A DNA stretch of 64,000 nucleotides from positions 132,610,796 through 132,674,795 of the forward strand of contig CM053142.1 in NCBI GenBank assembly GCA_028571685.1, written 5' to 3'. The position numbers and the translations under genes were made by a program. The notes beneath the pieces were generated by a model that was given only the letters and a program-made list of their open reading frames with translations, was not told where the DNA came from and ran no database searches. Source of the stretch: Heterohyrax brucei. Its lineage: Eukaryota; Chordata; Mammalia; Hyracoidea; Procaviidae. This document shows, one piece after another, positions 48,189 to 61,259 of the stretch (position 1 is its first letter; the number at the start of each line of letters is the position of its first letter).

Positions 48189-48894
48189 TTGCTACCTTAG
48201 GCCACTTAACTCCCTCCCTGGAGATAGGGAGGAACCCATGAAGCACAGGGGTATCCAACCTGAGCAGGAGTTTCAGTAATCAGGGAGGAAGCCATGACTG
48301 ACTGTTAGATGGACAACCAACAGTTCTAAGTTTTACCGTATGATCAATTTAACAGATTGCCTGTAACATCAGTCAGGGATTTTCAGATGCTTATCTGGCT
48401 GAAATTCCTCTTCTAGTTGCCAAAAACCTGTATAAAAATCTGCGGTTTAGAAACATAGCAGCTTTCAGTGTATGCCATGAGACACCCACTGTCAGCACAT
48501 GATTATCGTTTAAATAATGCTCAGTGTCACTAGCCACCTAGCAAGACACAAACCATCTTTTGCAAAGAGGCAAACTTATTTTCTAGTCCTGCAACTAAGA
48601 CCTTAATTTCACACACTCCATGTGGCATTGCAAATAGTGTAACAACTGATTTGGAATTCTCATTTGAGGCTATTTGCCAAAAATCTTGGCCCAGTTACAG
48701 GGTTGACAAAATTATAACAGTTTCCAATATATCTAACAAGATATGAATTCTGTTAAAAAAGTATCTATTTCCATTATAAAAATTAATTTTCTATAATCCG
48801 TGTAAAATCTAAGTGGAATGCTTTGTTCCTTGTTTGCTACAAAGCACTTGTTCTTAACCTATTTTGGATCTCTAGATTCTTTTCTCCCTGTCTT

Positions 48895-48922
48895 CTTCCC
48901 TTCCTTCCTTTCTTTCTTTCAC
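48895..48922 (+). repeat. Pyrimidine (TTCC/TTTC) run
   Basis: ttcccttccttcctttcttt, a short simple repeat. Confidence 0.7.
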
Positions 48923-49565
48923 TCTATCTTTTGAGAATCTGATGAAAACTCAGAACTTTCTCCTTGGGAAAAAATGCATGCAAACACAGCCAGATATAAT
49001 GGTGCATCTCAGGAGACTGGAGCGTAAGGCTGTACCATGGATTCACAAACCGTAAGTTAGGATCTTCCATGACATGACACCATAATGACTAGCTGGGTCA
49101 AGGATTCCAGATGAATGTATCTGTGAGGCACAGTGAGCTACTTCAGATGAGTACCCTGAGCTTGGTGCCAGGTGACCAGGGAACTGAGGACGGCAGACGC
49201 TTGAAGAGTCCTGGCTGTGCAGGTGTTGTTGTGAGGCAGGAAAGCTGTTGCACAGGCACAGAGGTCTAGTATGGCTAGATTTTCTAGTTTTTCAAGACAA
49301 GATGGAAATCATGAATTTTGCATGAAATCTCCTAATTTGTAAGTACTGGCAACTGCTTCAGAAAAGTTTGCCAGCAAATTTGGCCTGTGGGCTTCTAATT
49401 TGTGACCACAGATTCATTAAGACAGAGACTAAATTTCATACCCATTGGTGGTCCATCACTTTTGCTGGAATTACTGCCTAGGAGTTCAGTGGTTTAACCG
49501 GTATCTGCCTGCTGTATGCTGTCCCATAGCACTGTTCCTTTAGCCTTTCTTCCTGTAGCTGTGGG

Positions 49566-49756
49566 ATTTTCAACCTCAGCACCACTGACACCAGGTAATG
49601 TTTTCTTGCAGGGGCTGTTCTATGCTTTAGGTTTGCAGCAGCCTTGACATCTACACACTAGATGTCAGTAGCATCTCAAATAATTGTGTCAACAAAAAAT
49701 GTCTCCAGACATAGCCAAATGTCCACTAAGGGACTAAACAATCCTGGTAGAAAACC
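49566..49756 (+). mobile_element. MER20/MER5A-like hAT-Charlie element
   Basis: It contains gattttcaacctcagcacca, cactagatgtcagtagcatc, aaaatgtctccagacatagc and ends agaaaaccactga. The family is that of 3159-3374 in the other orientation. Confidence 0.72.
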
Positions 49757-49960
49757 ACTGACGCAGCCCGTCGCCGCCGTCTCTGTCAGGTGGCCGTTGC
49801 CCAGGAAGCAGCCGGCACGGCTCACAGAAAGCTGCCACCACCCCGTCTCTCACCTCGCTTTCCCAGAAGGTCGTCTCGCGTGGTAACGGTCCTTCAGGCT
49901 TTGTTGTGCCCTAGCATGTCCGAGTCGCGTGGTACTGCTGCTGTTGCATTGTGCCCTGTA
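49757..49960. other. Short CpG-rich segment
   Basis: cgcagcccgtcgccgccgtc, followed by ggccgttgcccaggaagcag and gtcgtctcgcgtggtaacgg. It has about 15 CpG in 200 bp in an AT-rich intron. I see no exon with known family sequence in it. Confidence 0.6.
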
Positions 49961-50382
49961 ACTTCGTTTTTTCTTCTTCTTTAGGAAACAGTTAATGTAA
50001 AGAACCTTTCAACTTTTCCCTACATTTTAATGGTGAGGATCTAATTGATTCCTGATAATCAAGAAATAATAAAACTGATCATTTACAATCTCAGATGATA
50101 TGATTACCCACATTTGCCTTTACTGTTCCCATTAGGGTTATATCAGATCAAACCACCAACCTGCAGAAGCTGATAAGTCCTTGTGTCTCTGTTTAATTTA
50201 CCTGCATCTCTAGGGGCATTTCCTAACAGGCATGGAAAGAAAACTTGATCATTAGTCCTTCGGGTTCTCTGAGAGAAAGCTCAGCTAGGAAGATAAAAGG
50301 GAGATTTGGCTACTCTCTTCCTTTCCTTAGAGAGTAATGTTTGTTCTTGTGTGCAGCTGAGCTGGTTCCGAGTGCCTCTAGA

Positions 50383-50480
50383 GGATGGAGTAGAATTGCC
50401 CCATAGGGCTTCCTAGGCTGTAATCTTTATAGGAGCAGATCGCCAGGTCTTTCCTCTTGCACCGCCACTGGATGGTTTCA
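50383..50480 (-). repeat. AfroSINE fragment, variant
   Basis: agtagaattgccccataggg, ggctgtaatctttataggag, ccaggtctttcctcttgc. The head and tail are missing. Confidence 0.75.
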
Positions 50481-50602
50481 TCACTTTTCTCTCATAGTCT
50501 TATCAGCAATTTTTAGTGACAAGCTGTTTCAAACACAGTTTGTAAACTACATTTCAGCAGAGGGTGGAAGCAGTATTTTAAAATGGTAATAATATCTGGA
50601 AG

Positions 50603-50769
50603 AAAACCAAAGCAAACCTGTTGCTGTCAAGTTGATTCTGATTCATAGCAACCCTTTGGGACAGAGTATAATTGCCCCATAGAGTTTCCCAGGAGTACCT
50701 GGTAGATTTGAACTGCTGGCCTCTTGGTTAGAAGCTATAGCACTTAATCATTATGTCACCAGGGTTTCC
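50603..50769 (-). repeat. AfroSINE
   Basis: A full - strand copy from aaaaccaaagcaaacctgtt to caccagggtttcc. Confidence 0.92.
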
Positions 50770-52450
50770 GATAAAGATCTGAAAGGAGTTGAATATTTAA
50801 ATTAGATTCAGTTACAAAATAGTTGTTGACTGAAGGCAACTAGCAGATGGTGAAACTTCAGAATCACCTGGCCTTGTGCCTTTCTTAGCTCTTGTAAATT
50901 ATCTTGATGTGGGGCTGGGACGTGTGTACTAATAACATGTTCCTCAGATGACTATGATGCACGTTCTTGGTTAGCACTTGGATAGAAAATGATATTTTCA
51001 CAGAGTTCAAGGCTATATTTTTAAACATATTTTTACTGATTGCACAGTGGTGCTGAAGAACCTAAGTATTCTGGTAAGAGTCAACCCTCATAACATGTCC
51101 TGGAAATTTATTTTTTGGTAGTTTTCTATTGGATTCATAAAGTCAGGACTATAATTATAATCAGGAAGGCAGTAAATTCTCTCTTCACCTTTATGTTTTC
51201 TTAAATAGGAAAACACATGAATTATCTTCTTGCCTCTTGGATCTACCTGGAAGATATATGGTTCAGCAAATTTGAGTTAGAGAAATTAGAGTTGGCTTTT
51301 TGTCATTATTGACATAACTGGACGACTGCAGTTATTGCTCATATCTCAGGAGACAACACGAATATTGGAAAGACATTGAAGAAAAATCTTAATGTGGTTT
51401 CGAGGGGGAATTTAAAATTATTCTCTATAATTTGGTTTGGGCTAAATTGTAAATTAGTATATCAAGCAAATACATGTACATATAAAGAAGAAGCCAATCA
51501 CCAAGAAAAAGAAGAGCACTGTTTATGTTAGTAGGAGTGACGATGTGGAGAGTGGGTAGATTCAGGAGACCTAGGATGGGGAGGTAACAGCACAGGTCGG
51601 TAGATGGGCTGTGGGGAAGGCAGACAGGGGAAGAGCTTGGTTTGGAGTGCTGTGTGGGCATCAACTCACGATTTAGTTTGCAGTTAATACTACAGTTGTA
51701 ATAGCAGAGGGCTTCTTAAAGTGGAAACACTGTAAATGACCATGTAACATTTACTGTGATTTAAAATTATAGAATGCTGTTCTTATTGTCATCATTCCTG
51801 CCTTATTTTTTGTTAAAGTGAATTTAGTTGTTAAACAAAAACTTTATCAGAATTATAAAATTTAGAAGGGCTTCTACAGGGAGATGTTTTTGTTTTTATT
51901 TGTGATTTACTTAAAAAAACATTTTTAATGAAAAATTTCAAACAAATGAAATTAGAGAGAATAGTATTGGGAAACCCTGTGTGTGCTCACTCTGATTCCA
52001 CTTTTATCAACACATGCCAGTCTTATTTCATTTATAGCTCTCCTTCGTTTTCCTCTCAACCAATAGGATTGTATTGAAATAGAATTCAAAATTGTGTCAT
52101 CTCATCATAGATACTTCAATATTTTTTCTAAAAGGACCACCTATTTGATGTATTACAGTGATTTGCCTTTTGATGTTCAAATTGTCCTATCTTGTGCCAG
52201 TGGGACCTTTTTCAGTTAGCTCCTAAGTCATTTTAACATAACTGAATTAGTCTTTGATAGCTTCCTTCTTTTCTGGTATTGTAAGCTGTTCCAGGTTCAT
52301 CTGGTACATTTCCTGCCCCTAACCTGGAATTACTAGTTCTCTCAGGATTCCTCGTTGCTTTCCATGGGGAGTGGTATTTAAAGACCACAGTGAGACTTAC
52401 TCATTGTCAGTAGGTTGGAATTATTTTTCCAGTCTTTTTTAGTGCACATG

Positions 52451-53725
52451 TTGTTGTTGTTAGGTGCCATCGAATCAGTTCTGACTCATAGCAACGCTAT
52501 GTACAACAGCACGAAACACTGCCTGGTTCTGCTCTATGCCTACAGTCATTTTTTTGCCTAAGCCCATCGTTGCAGCCACTATGTGTATCCATCTTATTGA
52601 AGGTGTTCATCTTTTTCTCTGACCTTCCACTCTACCACACATGATGTCCTTCTCCTGGGATTGATCCTTTCTAACAACATGTCCAAACTATGTGAGATGT
52701 AGTCTCACTATCTTTGCTTCCAAGGAGCACTCTGGTTGTACATCTTCCAGAATAGATCTATTTGTTTGTTTGGCAGTCTGTGGTGCATTGAATATTCTTC
52801 TCCAACACCACAGTTCAAAGACATCGATTCTTCTTCTGTCTTCCTTATTTTTTGGCCAGCTTTTGCATGCATATGATGCAACCAAAGAGACCATGGCTTG
52901 GGTCAGGTGCACGTTAGTCTTCAAGGTGACATCTTTGTTTTTCAATACTTTAAAGAGGTCCTTTGCAGTAGATTTTCCCAGCGTAATGCATCTTTTGATT
53001 TCTTGACTGCCATTTTCATCGCTATTGATTGTGGACCCTAGTAAAATGAAAGCCTTGACAACCTCAATCTTTTCTCCATTTATCATGATATTGCTTACTG
53101 GTCCAGTTGTGAGTATTTTTATTTTCTTGATACTGAAGTGAAATGCATAGTGATGGCTGTGGTCTTTGATCTTCATCAGTGAGTACTTCAAATCCTCTTC
53201 ACTTCCAGTAAGCAGTGTTGTCATCTGCATAATGCAGACTGTTAATAAGTCTTCTTCCAATGTTGATGCTTCATTCTTCTTCATATAGTCCAGCTTCTCA
53301 GATTATTTGCTCAGCAAACATATTGAAAAGATTTGGTGAAAGGATACAACCCTGACACACACCTTTCCTGACTTTGAACTATACACTGTCCCCTTATTCT
53401 GTTCATGTTACTGCCTCTTAATCCATATAAAAGTTCTGCATGAGCACAATTAAATATTCTGGAATTCTAATTCTCTGCAATGTTATCCATAATTTGTTAT
53501 GATCCACATTGTCAAATGCCTTTGCATAGTCAATGAAACACAACTAAACATTTTTCTGGTATTCCTTGTTTTCAGCCAACATCCATCTGACATCAGCAAT
53601 GATCTCCCTGGTTCTACATCCTCTTCTGAATCTGGATTGAATTTCTGGAAGTTCCCTGTCAATATACTGTTGCAGTTACTTTTGAATGATTCTGTGCATA
53701 ATTTAGCTTGCATGTGATATTACTC
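52451..53725 (-). pseudogene. RTE LINE, 3' segment with reverse transcriptase
   Basis: A - strand segment of about 1.27 kb ending in the tail tgttgttgttaggtgccatc (on +). Its largest open stretch (52688-53284, 198 codons) has TVCIMQMTTLLTGSEEDLKY (position of the catalytic YADD, here IMQM), KIEVVKAFILLGSTINSDEN and ARIEVFELWCWRRI-like sequence. Its 5' boundary at 53725 falls at the same element position as the 3' boundary of the + strand segment at 53748-55403. Inactive. Confidence 0.92.
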
Positions 53726-53747
53726 ACATATGGTATTAATTAATGAG

Positions 53748-55403
53748 CAGCCTACTCAAAGTAGAGTCAACCTTAATGATATGGATGGAGTAAACCTTTA
53801 GACCTTCATTTGCTGATATGGCATGGCTCAAGATGAAAAAAAAAAACAGCTGCAAACATCCATTAATCATGAGAATGTGGAATGTATGAAGTATGAGTCT
53901 AGGAAAATTGGAACTTGTCAAAAAAAATGAAGTAGAATGCCTCAACATCAATATCCCAGGCATTAGTGAGCTGAAATGGACTGGTATTGGCCATTTTGAA
54001 TCAGACCATCATATGGTCTGCTATGTCAGGTATGCAGGCTTGAAGAGGAATGGTGTTGCATTCACCATCAAAAAAACATTTCAAGATCTGTCCTGAAGTA
54101 CAGTGCTATCAGTGACAGGATAATATCCACATGCCTACAAAGAAGGTCAGTTAATATGACTGTTATTCAAACTTATGCACCAACCACTAAGGCCAAAGAT
54201 GAAGGAATTGAAGATTTTTACCAGCTTCTTCAGTCTGAAATTGATCAAACATGCAAGCTAAATGTACTGATAGTTATTGGTGATTGGAATGCAAAAGTTA
54301 GAAACAAAGAAGGAGGACCAGTTGTTGGAAAATATGACTTTGGTGACAGAAATGATGCTGGAGGTCAAATGATAGAATTTTGCAAGACCAATGGCTTTTT
54401 CATTGCAAATACCATTTTTTTAGCAACATAAATGGTAACTATACAGATGGACCTCACCAGACAGAATACACAGTAATCAAATAGACTAAATCTGTGGAAA
54501 GAGACAATGGAAAAGCTCAACATCAGTCAAAACAAGACCAGGTGCTGACTGTGGCACAAACTATCAATTGCTCATATGCAAGTTTAAATGGAAACTGAAG
54601 GAAATCAGAACAGGTCCACGAGAGCCAAAGTACAACCTTGAGTATATCCCACCCGAATTTAGGGATCATCTCAAGAATAGATTTGATGCATTGAACACTA
54701 ATGACCGAAGACCAGATAAATTGTGAATGACATCAAAAGTATCATCCGTGAAGAAAGCAAGAGGTCATTAAAAAGACAGAAAGAAAAGGCAAAAATTGAA
54801 CATCAGAAGAGGCTCTGAAACTTGCTCTTGAACATCAGGTAGCTGGAGGGAAAGGAAAGAATGGCAAAATAAAAGAACAGAGCAGAAGATTTCAAAGGGT
54901 ATCTTGAGATGACAAAGTCAAGTATTATAACGACATGTGCAAACAGTTGGGTATAGAAAGCCAAAAAGGAAAGTCACGCTAAGCATTTCTCAAACTAAAA
55001 GAACTGAAGAAAAGATTCAGTCCTCAAGTTGCAATAGTGAAGGATTCTATGGGGAAAATATTAAACAACTCAGGAAGTGTTGAAAAAAATGCAAGGAACA
55101 CAGAGTGTCAGCGTTCAGGAACCAGTGGTGCTGAAGAAAGAAGCTGAAGCTGCACTGAAGGCCCTGGTGAAAAACCAGGCTCCAGGAGTTGATGGACTGT
55201 CAACTGAGATGTTTCCACAAATGGATGCAGCACTGAAAGTGCTCACTTGTCTGTGTCAAGAAATTTAGAGGACAGAAGCCTGGTCAGCCAGCTGATGGGT
55301 CCATATTTATGCCTATTCCCAGGAAAGGTGATCTAACTGAATGTGGAAACTATCGAACAGTATCATTAATATCACACGCAAGTAAAATTTTGTCTCAAAA
55401 GAT
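53748..55403 (+). pseudogene. RTE LINE, inverted 5' segment with endonuclease
   Basis: In + orientation it covers the element's 5' part. The endonuclease is spread over 53893-54431, with ISELKWTGIGHFESDHHMVC and then VLIVIGDWNAKVRNKEGGPV (the GDWN catalytic box) and FGDRNDAGGQMIEFCKTNG. Then come the linker and the start of the reverse transcriptase (EPVVLKKEAEAALKALVKNQ then APGVDGLSTEMF, 55077-55268). It ends in the block cacacgcaagtaaaattttg. Several frameshifts make it inactive. Confidence 0.93.
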
Positions 55404-55490
55404 GACGGGCTAGAAAATCTCATGAGGGAGCTCTACTCTGTCACAGGGGTTGCTATGAATCAAAAATTGACTTGATGTTATTGAACAATA
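55404..55490 (+). repeat. AfroSINE/RTE 3' tail fragment
   Basis: ctctactctgtcacaggggt, then tgctatgaatcaaaaattga and cttgatgttattgaacaata. It is a tail in + orientation directly after the inverted RTE segment; it could be a separate SINE remnant. Confidence 0.6.
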
Positions 55491-56393
55491 ACCACATGAG
55501 ACTCCGGGAGTGCCAGGGATTCGAGGAACTCGTGAACAGAGAGCAGGAAGGAGGAGAGGTCACAGGGGCTTGGGATGGGAGTGATGAGAGCATTTGGGAT
55601 TTCCGTTAAGGCTGAGAGACAGATGCGCATGTTCATATTATTGCTAAATGTGTGGGTAGGGACGGAGTAGCTAGGTCTCTCTGCTTTTTCTTGGTCCCCC
55701 TTTGTTGCTCTTCCAGATAAGGATTTAGTGTTTATTGTTTATCTTGCTTGGGAGTTAGGCTAAAATAGAAACTTTACACAAAGCTCATGGGATGTTAAAG
55801 CAGAAATGAGTCCCTTGAGGAGTTAGCCTCTTATTATTTATAGATGACAAAATGGAAGCCCAAAGAGGTCATGTTTTACTTGGGGTTTCACATCTAGTAG
55901 GTGTCGGAGCTCAGAGAAGAGGTCTGTGTCTTCATTCCTCCATCCTGCACCCGAGCAGTCTGACACGCATTTTACCAGCGAGAGATGGAGTCATTTCATG
56001 TGGGGATTTGAGAGTTAATGTGAAAATCAAAATTCAAAAACTATCATGACTTTCTTTCATGAGTTTAAAATACAGCATAATAGCCATTGAAAAGAAATCT
56101 TCTGATTCTGAGTTTGACAGTGCCCTTCAACTTTATTTTCCTTCTTGGGCTTCAAGGGCTTATTTCCATCTGACTGAGAATTGAACATAAGCAGTTTTAC
56201 CCCACACACAGCAGTTCAGCAAGCCTGCTTGAAGTTTCACAGCTTCCTGGCCTTATTGTGAATGAACCTGAGGTTGTGTGTATCTATACAGGCATTTTTA
56301 ATGGGGTGTTGTGACTGATTTGATTGGGCATGGACAACTCCCTGGCGATCTCAAACTATCAATTTATACAGTCTGTATTGTTTTCTCTTTTAG

Positions 56394-57180
<787 letters not shown>

Positions 57181-57235
57181 CAGAGCTGCTAGTGCATCTT
57201 CTCCAAGGAGGACTGTTCCTAAAAAACCCAACAAG
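57181..57235 (+). CDS. MYRFL: MYRFL exon: basic linker
   Basis: A 55 bp exon: one base to complete Ser (ag+c), then RAASASSPRRTVPKKPNK, ending in phase 0 at aag|gtaaat. The Ser/Ala-rich stretch followed by basic PRR and PKKPNK lies between coiled coil and membrane anchor, as in MYRF (KKRPPK at the same place). A short exon like this is only identifiable by phase and position; both fit. Confidence 0.9.
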
Positions 57236-57281
57236 GTAAATGGACTTAAATTTATAATAAACACATGATATTTTCCATACA

Positions 57282-57306
57282 CTCACCACACACACACATA
57301 CATACA
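57282..57306 (+). repeat. (CA)n microsatellite
   Basis: caccacacacacacatacat, a short dinucleotide run. Confidence 0.85.
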
Positions 57307-57429
57307 TCTTTAGAGAAATTGATCAAGAATTATTTTTCCATTTGTTTGTTGGTACATTCCCTAGTTTACTTCCTATGCATTTAAATACTAACTCTTTAAC
57401 AGATATTAGCAGGCTTTTAGGAGTCATGT

Positions 57430-57511
57430 AGTGTTGCAAATTGATGGCAGTTTGAACCCACAGTAAGGCACCTAAGAAGAAAGGCCTGGTGATCTACGTC
57501 TGAACAATTAG
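57430..57511 (+). repeat. AfroSINE variant, left half (host of nested SINE)
   Basis: gatggcagtttgaacccaca, gaaaggcctggtgatctacg, tctgaacaatta. It continues at 57691-57735 with tcactgataatcctatggcg. Confidence 0.82.
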
Positions 57512-57677
57512 ACCAAACTCAAACTCAGTGCTGCTGAGTTGATTCTGACACATTGAAACCATACAGGATGGAATAGAACTGCCCCATAGAGTTTTCAAGG
57601 AGAGCCTAGTGGATTTAAACCACTGACGTTTTGGTTAGCAGCTGCAGCTCTTAGCCATGGTGTCACCAGGGTTTCCT
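57512..57677 (-). repeat. AfroSINE nested in another AfroSINE
   Basis: A full - strand copy from caaactcaaactcagtgctg to caccagggtttcc. It is flanked by ctgaacaattag (57500-57511) and ctgaacagttag (57678-57689), a 12 bp target duplication with one change. Confidence 0.93.
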
Positions 57678-57690
57678 CTGAACAGTTAGT

Positions 57691-57735
57691 CACTGATAAT
57701 CCTATGGCGCACAGTTCTACTCTCTGTCAGTTGGT
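57691..57735 (+). repeat. AfroSINE variant, right half
   Basis: It resumes the element begun at 57430: ataatcctatggcgcacagt, then tctactctctgtcag. Confidence 0.78.
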
Positions 57736-58033
57736 TAAAATAGGTATGGGGCCATGTCCATTTCAGAAATACTATCCTGTAAGTTTTAGTTTGTATTGGC
57801 CTCATCAGGTGAACTTCCATTTGTCTGTGCCGGTGGCACTAGGGTAGAAGATCTGTGTGCAAGCTTTGACTCTACCAAATCCCTTGTCTTTGGCTTCAGA
57901 AGACACCAGAGGGACTTGGCAAATCCTCCAATACCTCCTTCCCTTTGATATTTAGTATGTGCAGATAGAGAATGGGTATCCACTTGCTTGCAAAGTTTAA
58001 AAGGTGATGGTTTTATTAATGTGTGAAGGTAAC

Positions 58034-58270
58034 TTTGCTGTTACGTGCTGTCCAGTCAGTTCCAACTCCTAGAGACCATATGTACAGCAGAAGGAAACTG
58101 CCGGGTCCTGTGCCATCCTCCCAATTGTTGTTGTGCTTGAGCCCGTTCTTGTAGCCACTGTGATGATCCGTCTTGTTGAGAGTCTTCCTCTTACTCACCG
58201 ACCATCTGTCTTTACTAAGCGTGATGTCCTTCTCTAGGGACTGATCCCTTCTGCTAACATACCCAAAGTA
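58034..58270 (-). mobile_element. RTE LINE 3' end
   Basis: ttgctgttacgtgctgtcca, cttgttgagagtcttcctct and tgatgtccttctctagggac, the last 240 bp of RTE on the - strand. Confidence 0.85.
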
Positions 58271-58439
58271 GGTACTAACTTTAGCTGCCGCATAACTAAA
58301 GAATAGCTGTGAGTTGGCAAAATTATCAGTTAGGGTAACATTTGAAGGACAGTATGAAAGCTGGTTGTGTTAGCTTAAAGAAAACCATCTCCATTGTAGA
58401 GAAGTGTGAGTGAAGACAGCAGCTGAGGTGAAGCTATAA

Positions 58440-58628
58440 TACATAATCCACTGCCATCGAGTTGATTACAACTTGTAATGACCCTGAAGGACAGAGCAGA
58501 ACTGCCTCATAGAGCTTCCCAGGGAAGCAGACTGCCATGTCTGTCTCCCATGGAGCAAGAGATGGTTCAAACCACTAGCCTTTTGTAAAGCAGCCTAGCA
58601 CTTTAACCACTGCACCACCAGGGCTTCT
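58440..58628 (-). repeat. AfroSINE, variant with extra middle box
   Basis: aatccactgccatcgagttg, ctgccatgtctgtctcccat, end caccaccagggcttctt. Confidence 0.88.
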
Positions 58629-59194
58629 TAGCTGTGGCATGTCCCTACTCCCTCTGACCCACTAGTGTTCCATCAAGGACACCTTTTCCAGGTGAAGATA
58701 ATCATGATCTTAACTGATACCCTCTCAAGGGCTGAGCAATGTTTGGGTCACTGCCCCAGTTTGCTTTGATTCAGAAAGAGCTCAGAATTCCTCTCTACTG
58801 AATACTTGTAAAGTGGGGCTCGCAAGCTTCTTGGTATACCAGTAGATATAAAGACACCTGGGCAAGATACTTCATTGTGCTGAAAAATTAAGATATTGAC
58901 GTTGTCTACCTTACAAAGACTGTTGGTAAGATTAAATGAGCTAAAGCTCTTCACACAATGCTCGGCAGATAGGGTGTTCAGTAAACACAAAAGACTAAAA
59001 ATGTTGTGTAGTAACGGTCCCTTTTGTACTAATCAGTTCCCAGTGGGATTGACAGAATAGTATCTGTGTCAGTGGCAGCCCTAATCGATACTCTGAGGTC
59101 ACCTGCAACCTCTGTACCTGTACCTAAAGCTTGTCTTTTGCAGTTATCAAGCATCTTAACTAGAAGGCATAGTCCGTGACAGCACTGGTATCTG

Positions 59195-59265
59195 CCTCCC
59201 TCGTTCTGTATTCCCAGGAACTAGCACAGGGTAGGTACTCAAGATAGATTCGTGAAGTAAATGCG
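59195..59265 (+). repeat. L2/MIR-type 3' end
   Basis: aactagcacagggtaggtac, tcaagatagattcgtgaag. Confidence 0.5.
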
Positions 59266-59730
59266 TGAGTGGAGAGTACAGGCTGAAAATATTCCTGAAG
59301 CCTCACGAATTAAAAACACTGAGTGTTCAGTGTCTAGGACACTTAGCAGACTGGGTGGGAGACTGGAGTGTGGACAGAGTTAGGATTTATATAGGTATTG
59401 AAGAACACTCATTCAGCTCAGAGACCTCTTGTAGTCACTGTACTACTAGATGGTAAGAAGCAGATAAAGAGTCAGATGTGGTCCCTTCTCTTAAGGAATT
59501 ATAAGGTAGCCAGGGCAGAGCAGGAGAGGATAACAGCTGTATGAAGCTAGATGTGGTTAAACCTACCGAGGTTCAGAGTGCTGCAGGCATATGAGGGAAG
59601 CTCTTAGCTAGATGGTTATGGAAGCTTTGGGAGAGGTGTCACGTGAGTGACATCAGCACAGGTTTGGAAGCGTGACTTGGTTTCATGGAAAGATTGGATG
59701 AGACCTGGGGGTGTGGGGGCTGATAGTGGA

Positions 59731-59889
59731 AAGAAACCCACTGCCGTCAAATTAATCCCAACCCATAGCAACCCTATACGACAGAGTAGAACTGCCCTAT
59801 AGAGTTTCCAAGGAGTGCCAAGTGGATTCGAACTACTGACCTTTTGATTAGCAGCCACAGCACTTAACCACTGTGCCCACAGGGTTCCC
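59731..59889 (-). repeat. AfroSINE
   Basis: A full - strand copy from gaaagaaacccactgccgtc to gtgcccacagggttccc. Confidence 0.93.
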
Positions 59890-60044
59890 ACGGATAGTGG
59901 AAGATAGGATGAAAATAAAGATTACACCCACATTGTCCTAAACCACCAAGCTGTGGAGTTTACTGGGTAAGACTTCTTGATTAATCACAGTAATATGTAA
60001 GTTGTATAGCGTTTCATTTTTTTATAGACAGGAGAAAGGGGGGC

Positions 60045-60265
60045 AGCATAGCATTGCAGTCAAGAACACTGATTCTCGAGTAAATTGCTTTGGTTCAAAT
60101 CCCAGCTCTGTGACTTGTTAGCTGTGTTATCTTGGATGAGGAAATTAACCTCTCTGTGCCTCATTTTCTCCACCTCTAAAGTGGAAATGATAACAGTACT
60201 TGCCTCCTGGGATTGTTGAGGATTGCTGTGAGGATTAAATACCTTAATATACGTAAAGTATTTGG
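60045..60265 (+). repeat. MIR SINE
   Basis: The best-preserved MIR here: tttggttcaaatcccagctc, tgcctcattttctccacctc, ttgttgaggattgctgtgag, attaaataccttaatatacg. Confidence 0.85.
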
Positions 60266-60276
60266 GTGCTGTATGC

Positions 60277-60373
60277 GGTTGTTGTTAGGTGCTCGTCGAT
60301 CACTTCCAACTTACAGTGACCCTGTCTACAACAGAATGAAACACTACCCAGTTCTCTGTCGTCCTCTCAACTT
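60277..60373 (-). mobile_element. RTE LINE 3' tail fragment
   Basis: ggttgttgttaggtgctcgt, cagaatgaaacactacccag; less than 100 bp of the tail on the - strand, next to a SINE in the same orientation. Confidence 0.78.
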
Positions 60374-60377
60374 TACT

Positions 60378-60576
60378 ACACCAGAAACCCAATTGCCCTT
60401 GAGTCAGTTTTGTCTCATAGCAACACTGTAGGGCAGAGTTGAATTGCCCGGTGGGGGTTCTAAGGCCGTATGTATTTACAAAAACAGACTGCCACATCTT
60501 TCTCCTGCCTCTGGGTTCAAACTGCCAGCCTTTGGCTAACAGCTGAGCACCTAGCTACTGCGCTACCAGGGTCTTC
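60378..60576 (-). repeat. AfroSINE, variant with extra middle box
   Basis: ccagaaacccaattgccctt, ctgccacatctttctcctgc, end ctaccagggtcttcc. Confidence 0.88.
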
Positions 60577-60609
60577 CAGTGCTATATGAGTTACTGTTGT
60601 TTTCAGCCC

Positions 60610-60690
60610 CCCTAATTCAGTGGTTCTTAGACTGTGTGTGGCATGTATCTGAATCTTTCAGTGAGCTTGATAAAGTACCAGTGATGAGAA
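60610..60690 (+). mobile_element. MER5A-like half remnant
   Basis: ttcagtggttcttagactgt, atctgaatctttcagtgagc. Only the left part is visible. Confidence 0.45.
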
Positions 60691-61259
60691 TGTTTTGCTT
60701 CCTCTTTCCTTGACATTGGCTTTCTCTTTCATGCCATGACCAACACCCTAGGTGTCCTCTGTTCCTTTCAAGATTGGTTGAGTGAGGAGCACTGTTAAGT
60801 AGGAGGGGGCAGTTCATGACCCGTACCAGACAGTGAGAGGACTGGCTTGGTTCTGCCTCAGTTTCCACACAGCTCCCCACATTGGCCCTGATGACACTTG
60901 TTGTAAAGCAATATTGAGGTCTCCTGATCCAGCTCTTACCTAGTCCACAGGATTCCTGTTTGTTCTCTCCCTCTCTCCACCCTCCAAGCGGTAGGTGAGT
61001 GATACCTGCTATGTGTAGGCATTCGGGTGAGATGGGAAGGCCCTCACAGTTTAGGTGAGAATTTACTGAATATGTGGAGAAGGAGAGGAAGGGGGACGAA
61101 TGTACACTGATAAATATTTTTCATTATGCCACCATTTGCAAGTTCCCAGCTTCCATCCCAACTGAAATAAACCTATTGAATCAGAATTTTCCACGGAATT
61201 AGGTGTAACTGAATTATCTCACAGTAATTTTCATGCATTCTGGAATTTGAAAACTATTA

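Noticed and set aside
51425..51664. 79-codon open stretch on - in a repeat-poor region
   Set aside because: Low complexity (Ser/Pro/Leu-rich), no family match and no splice sites in phase with anything.
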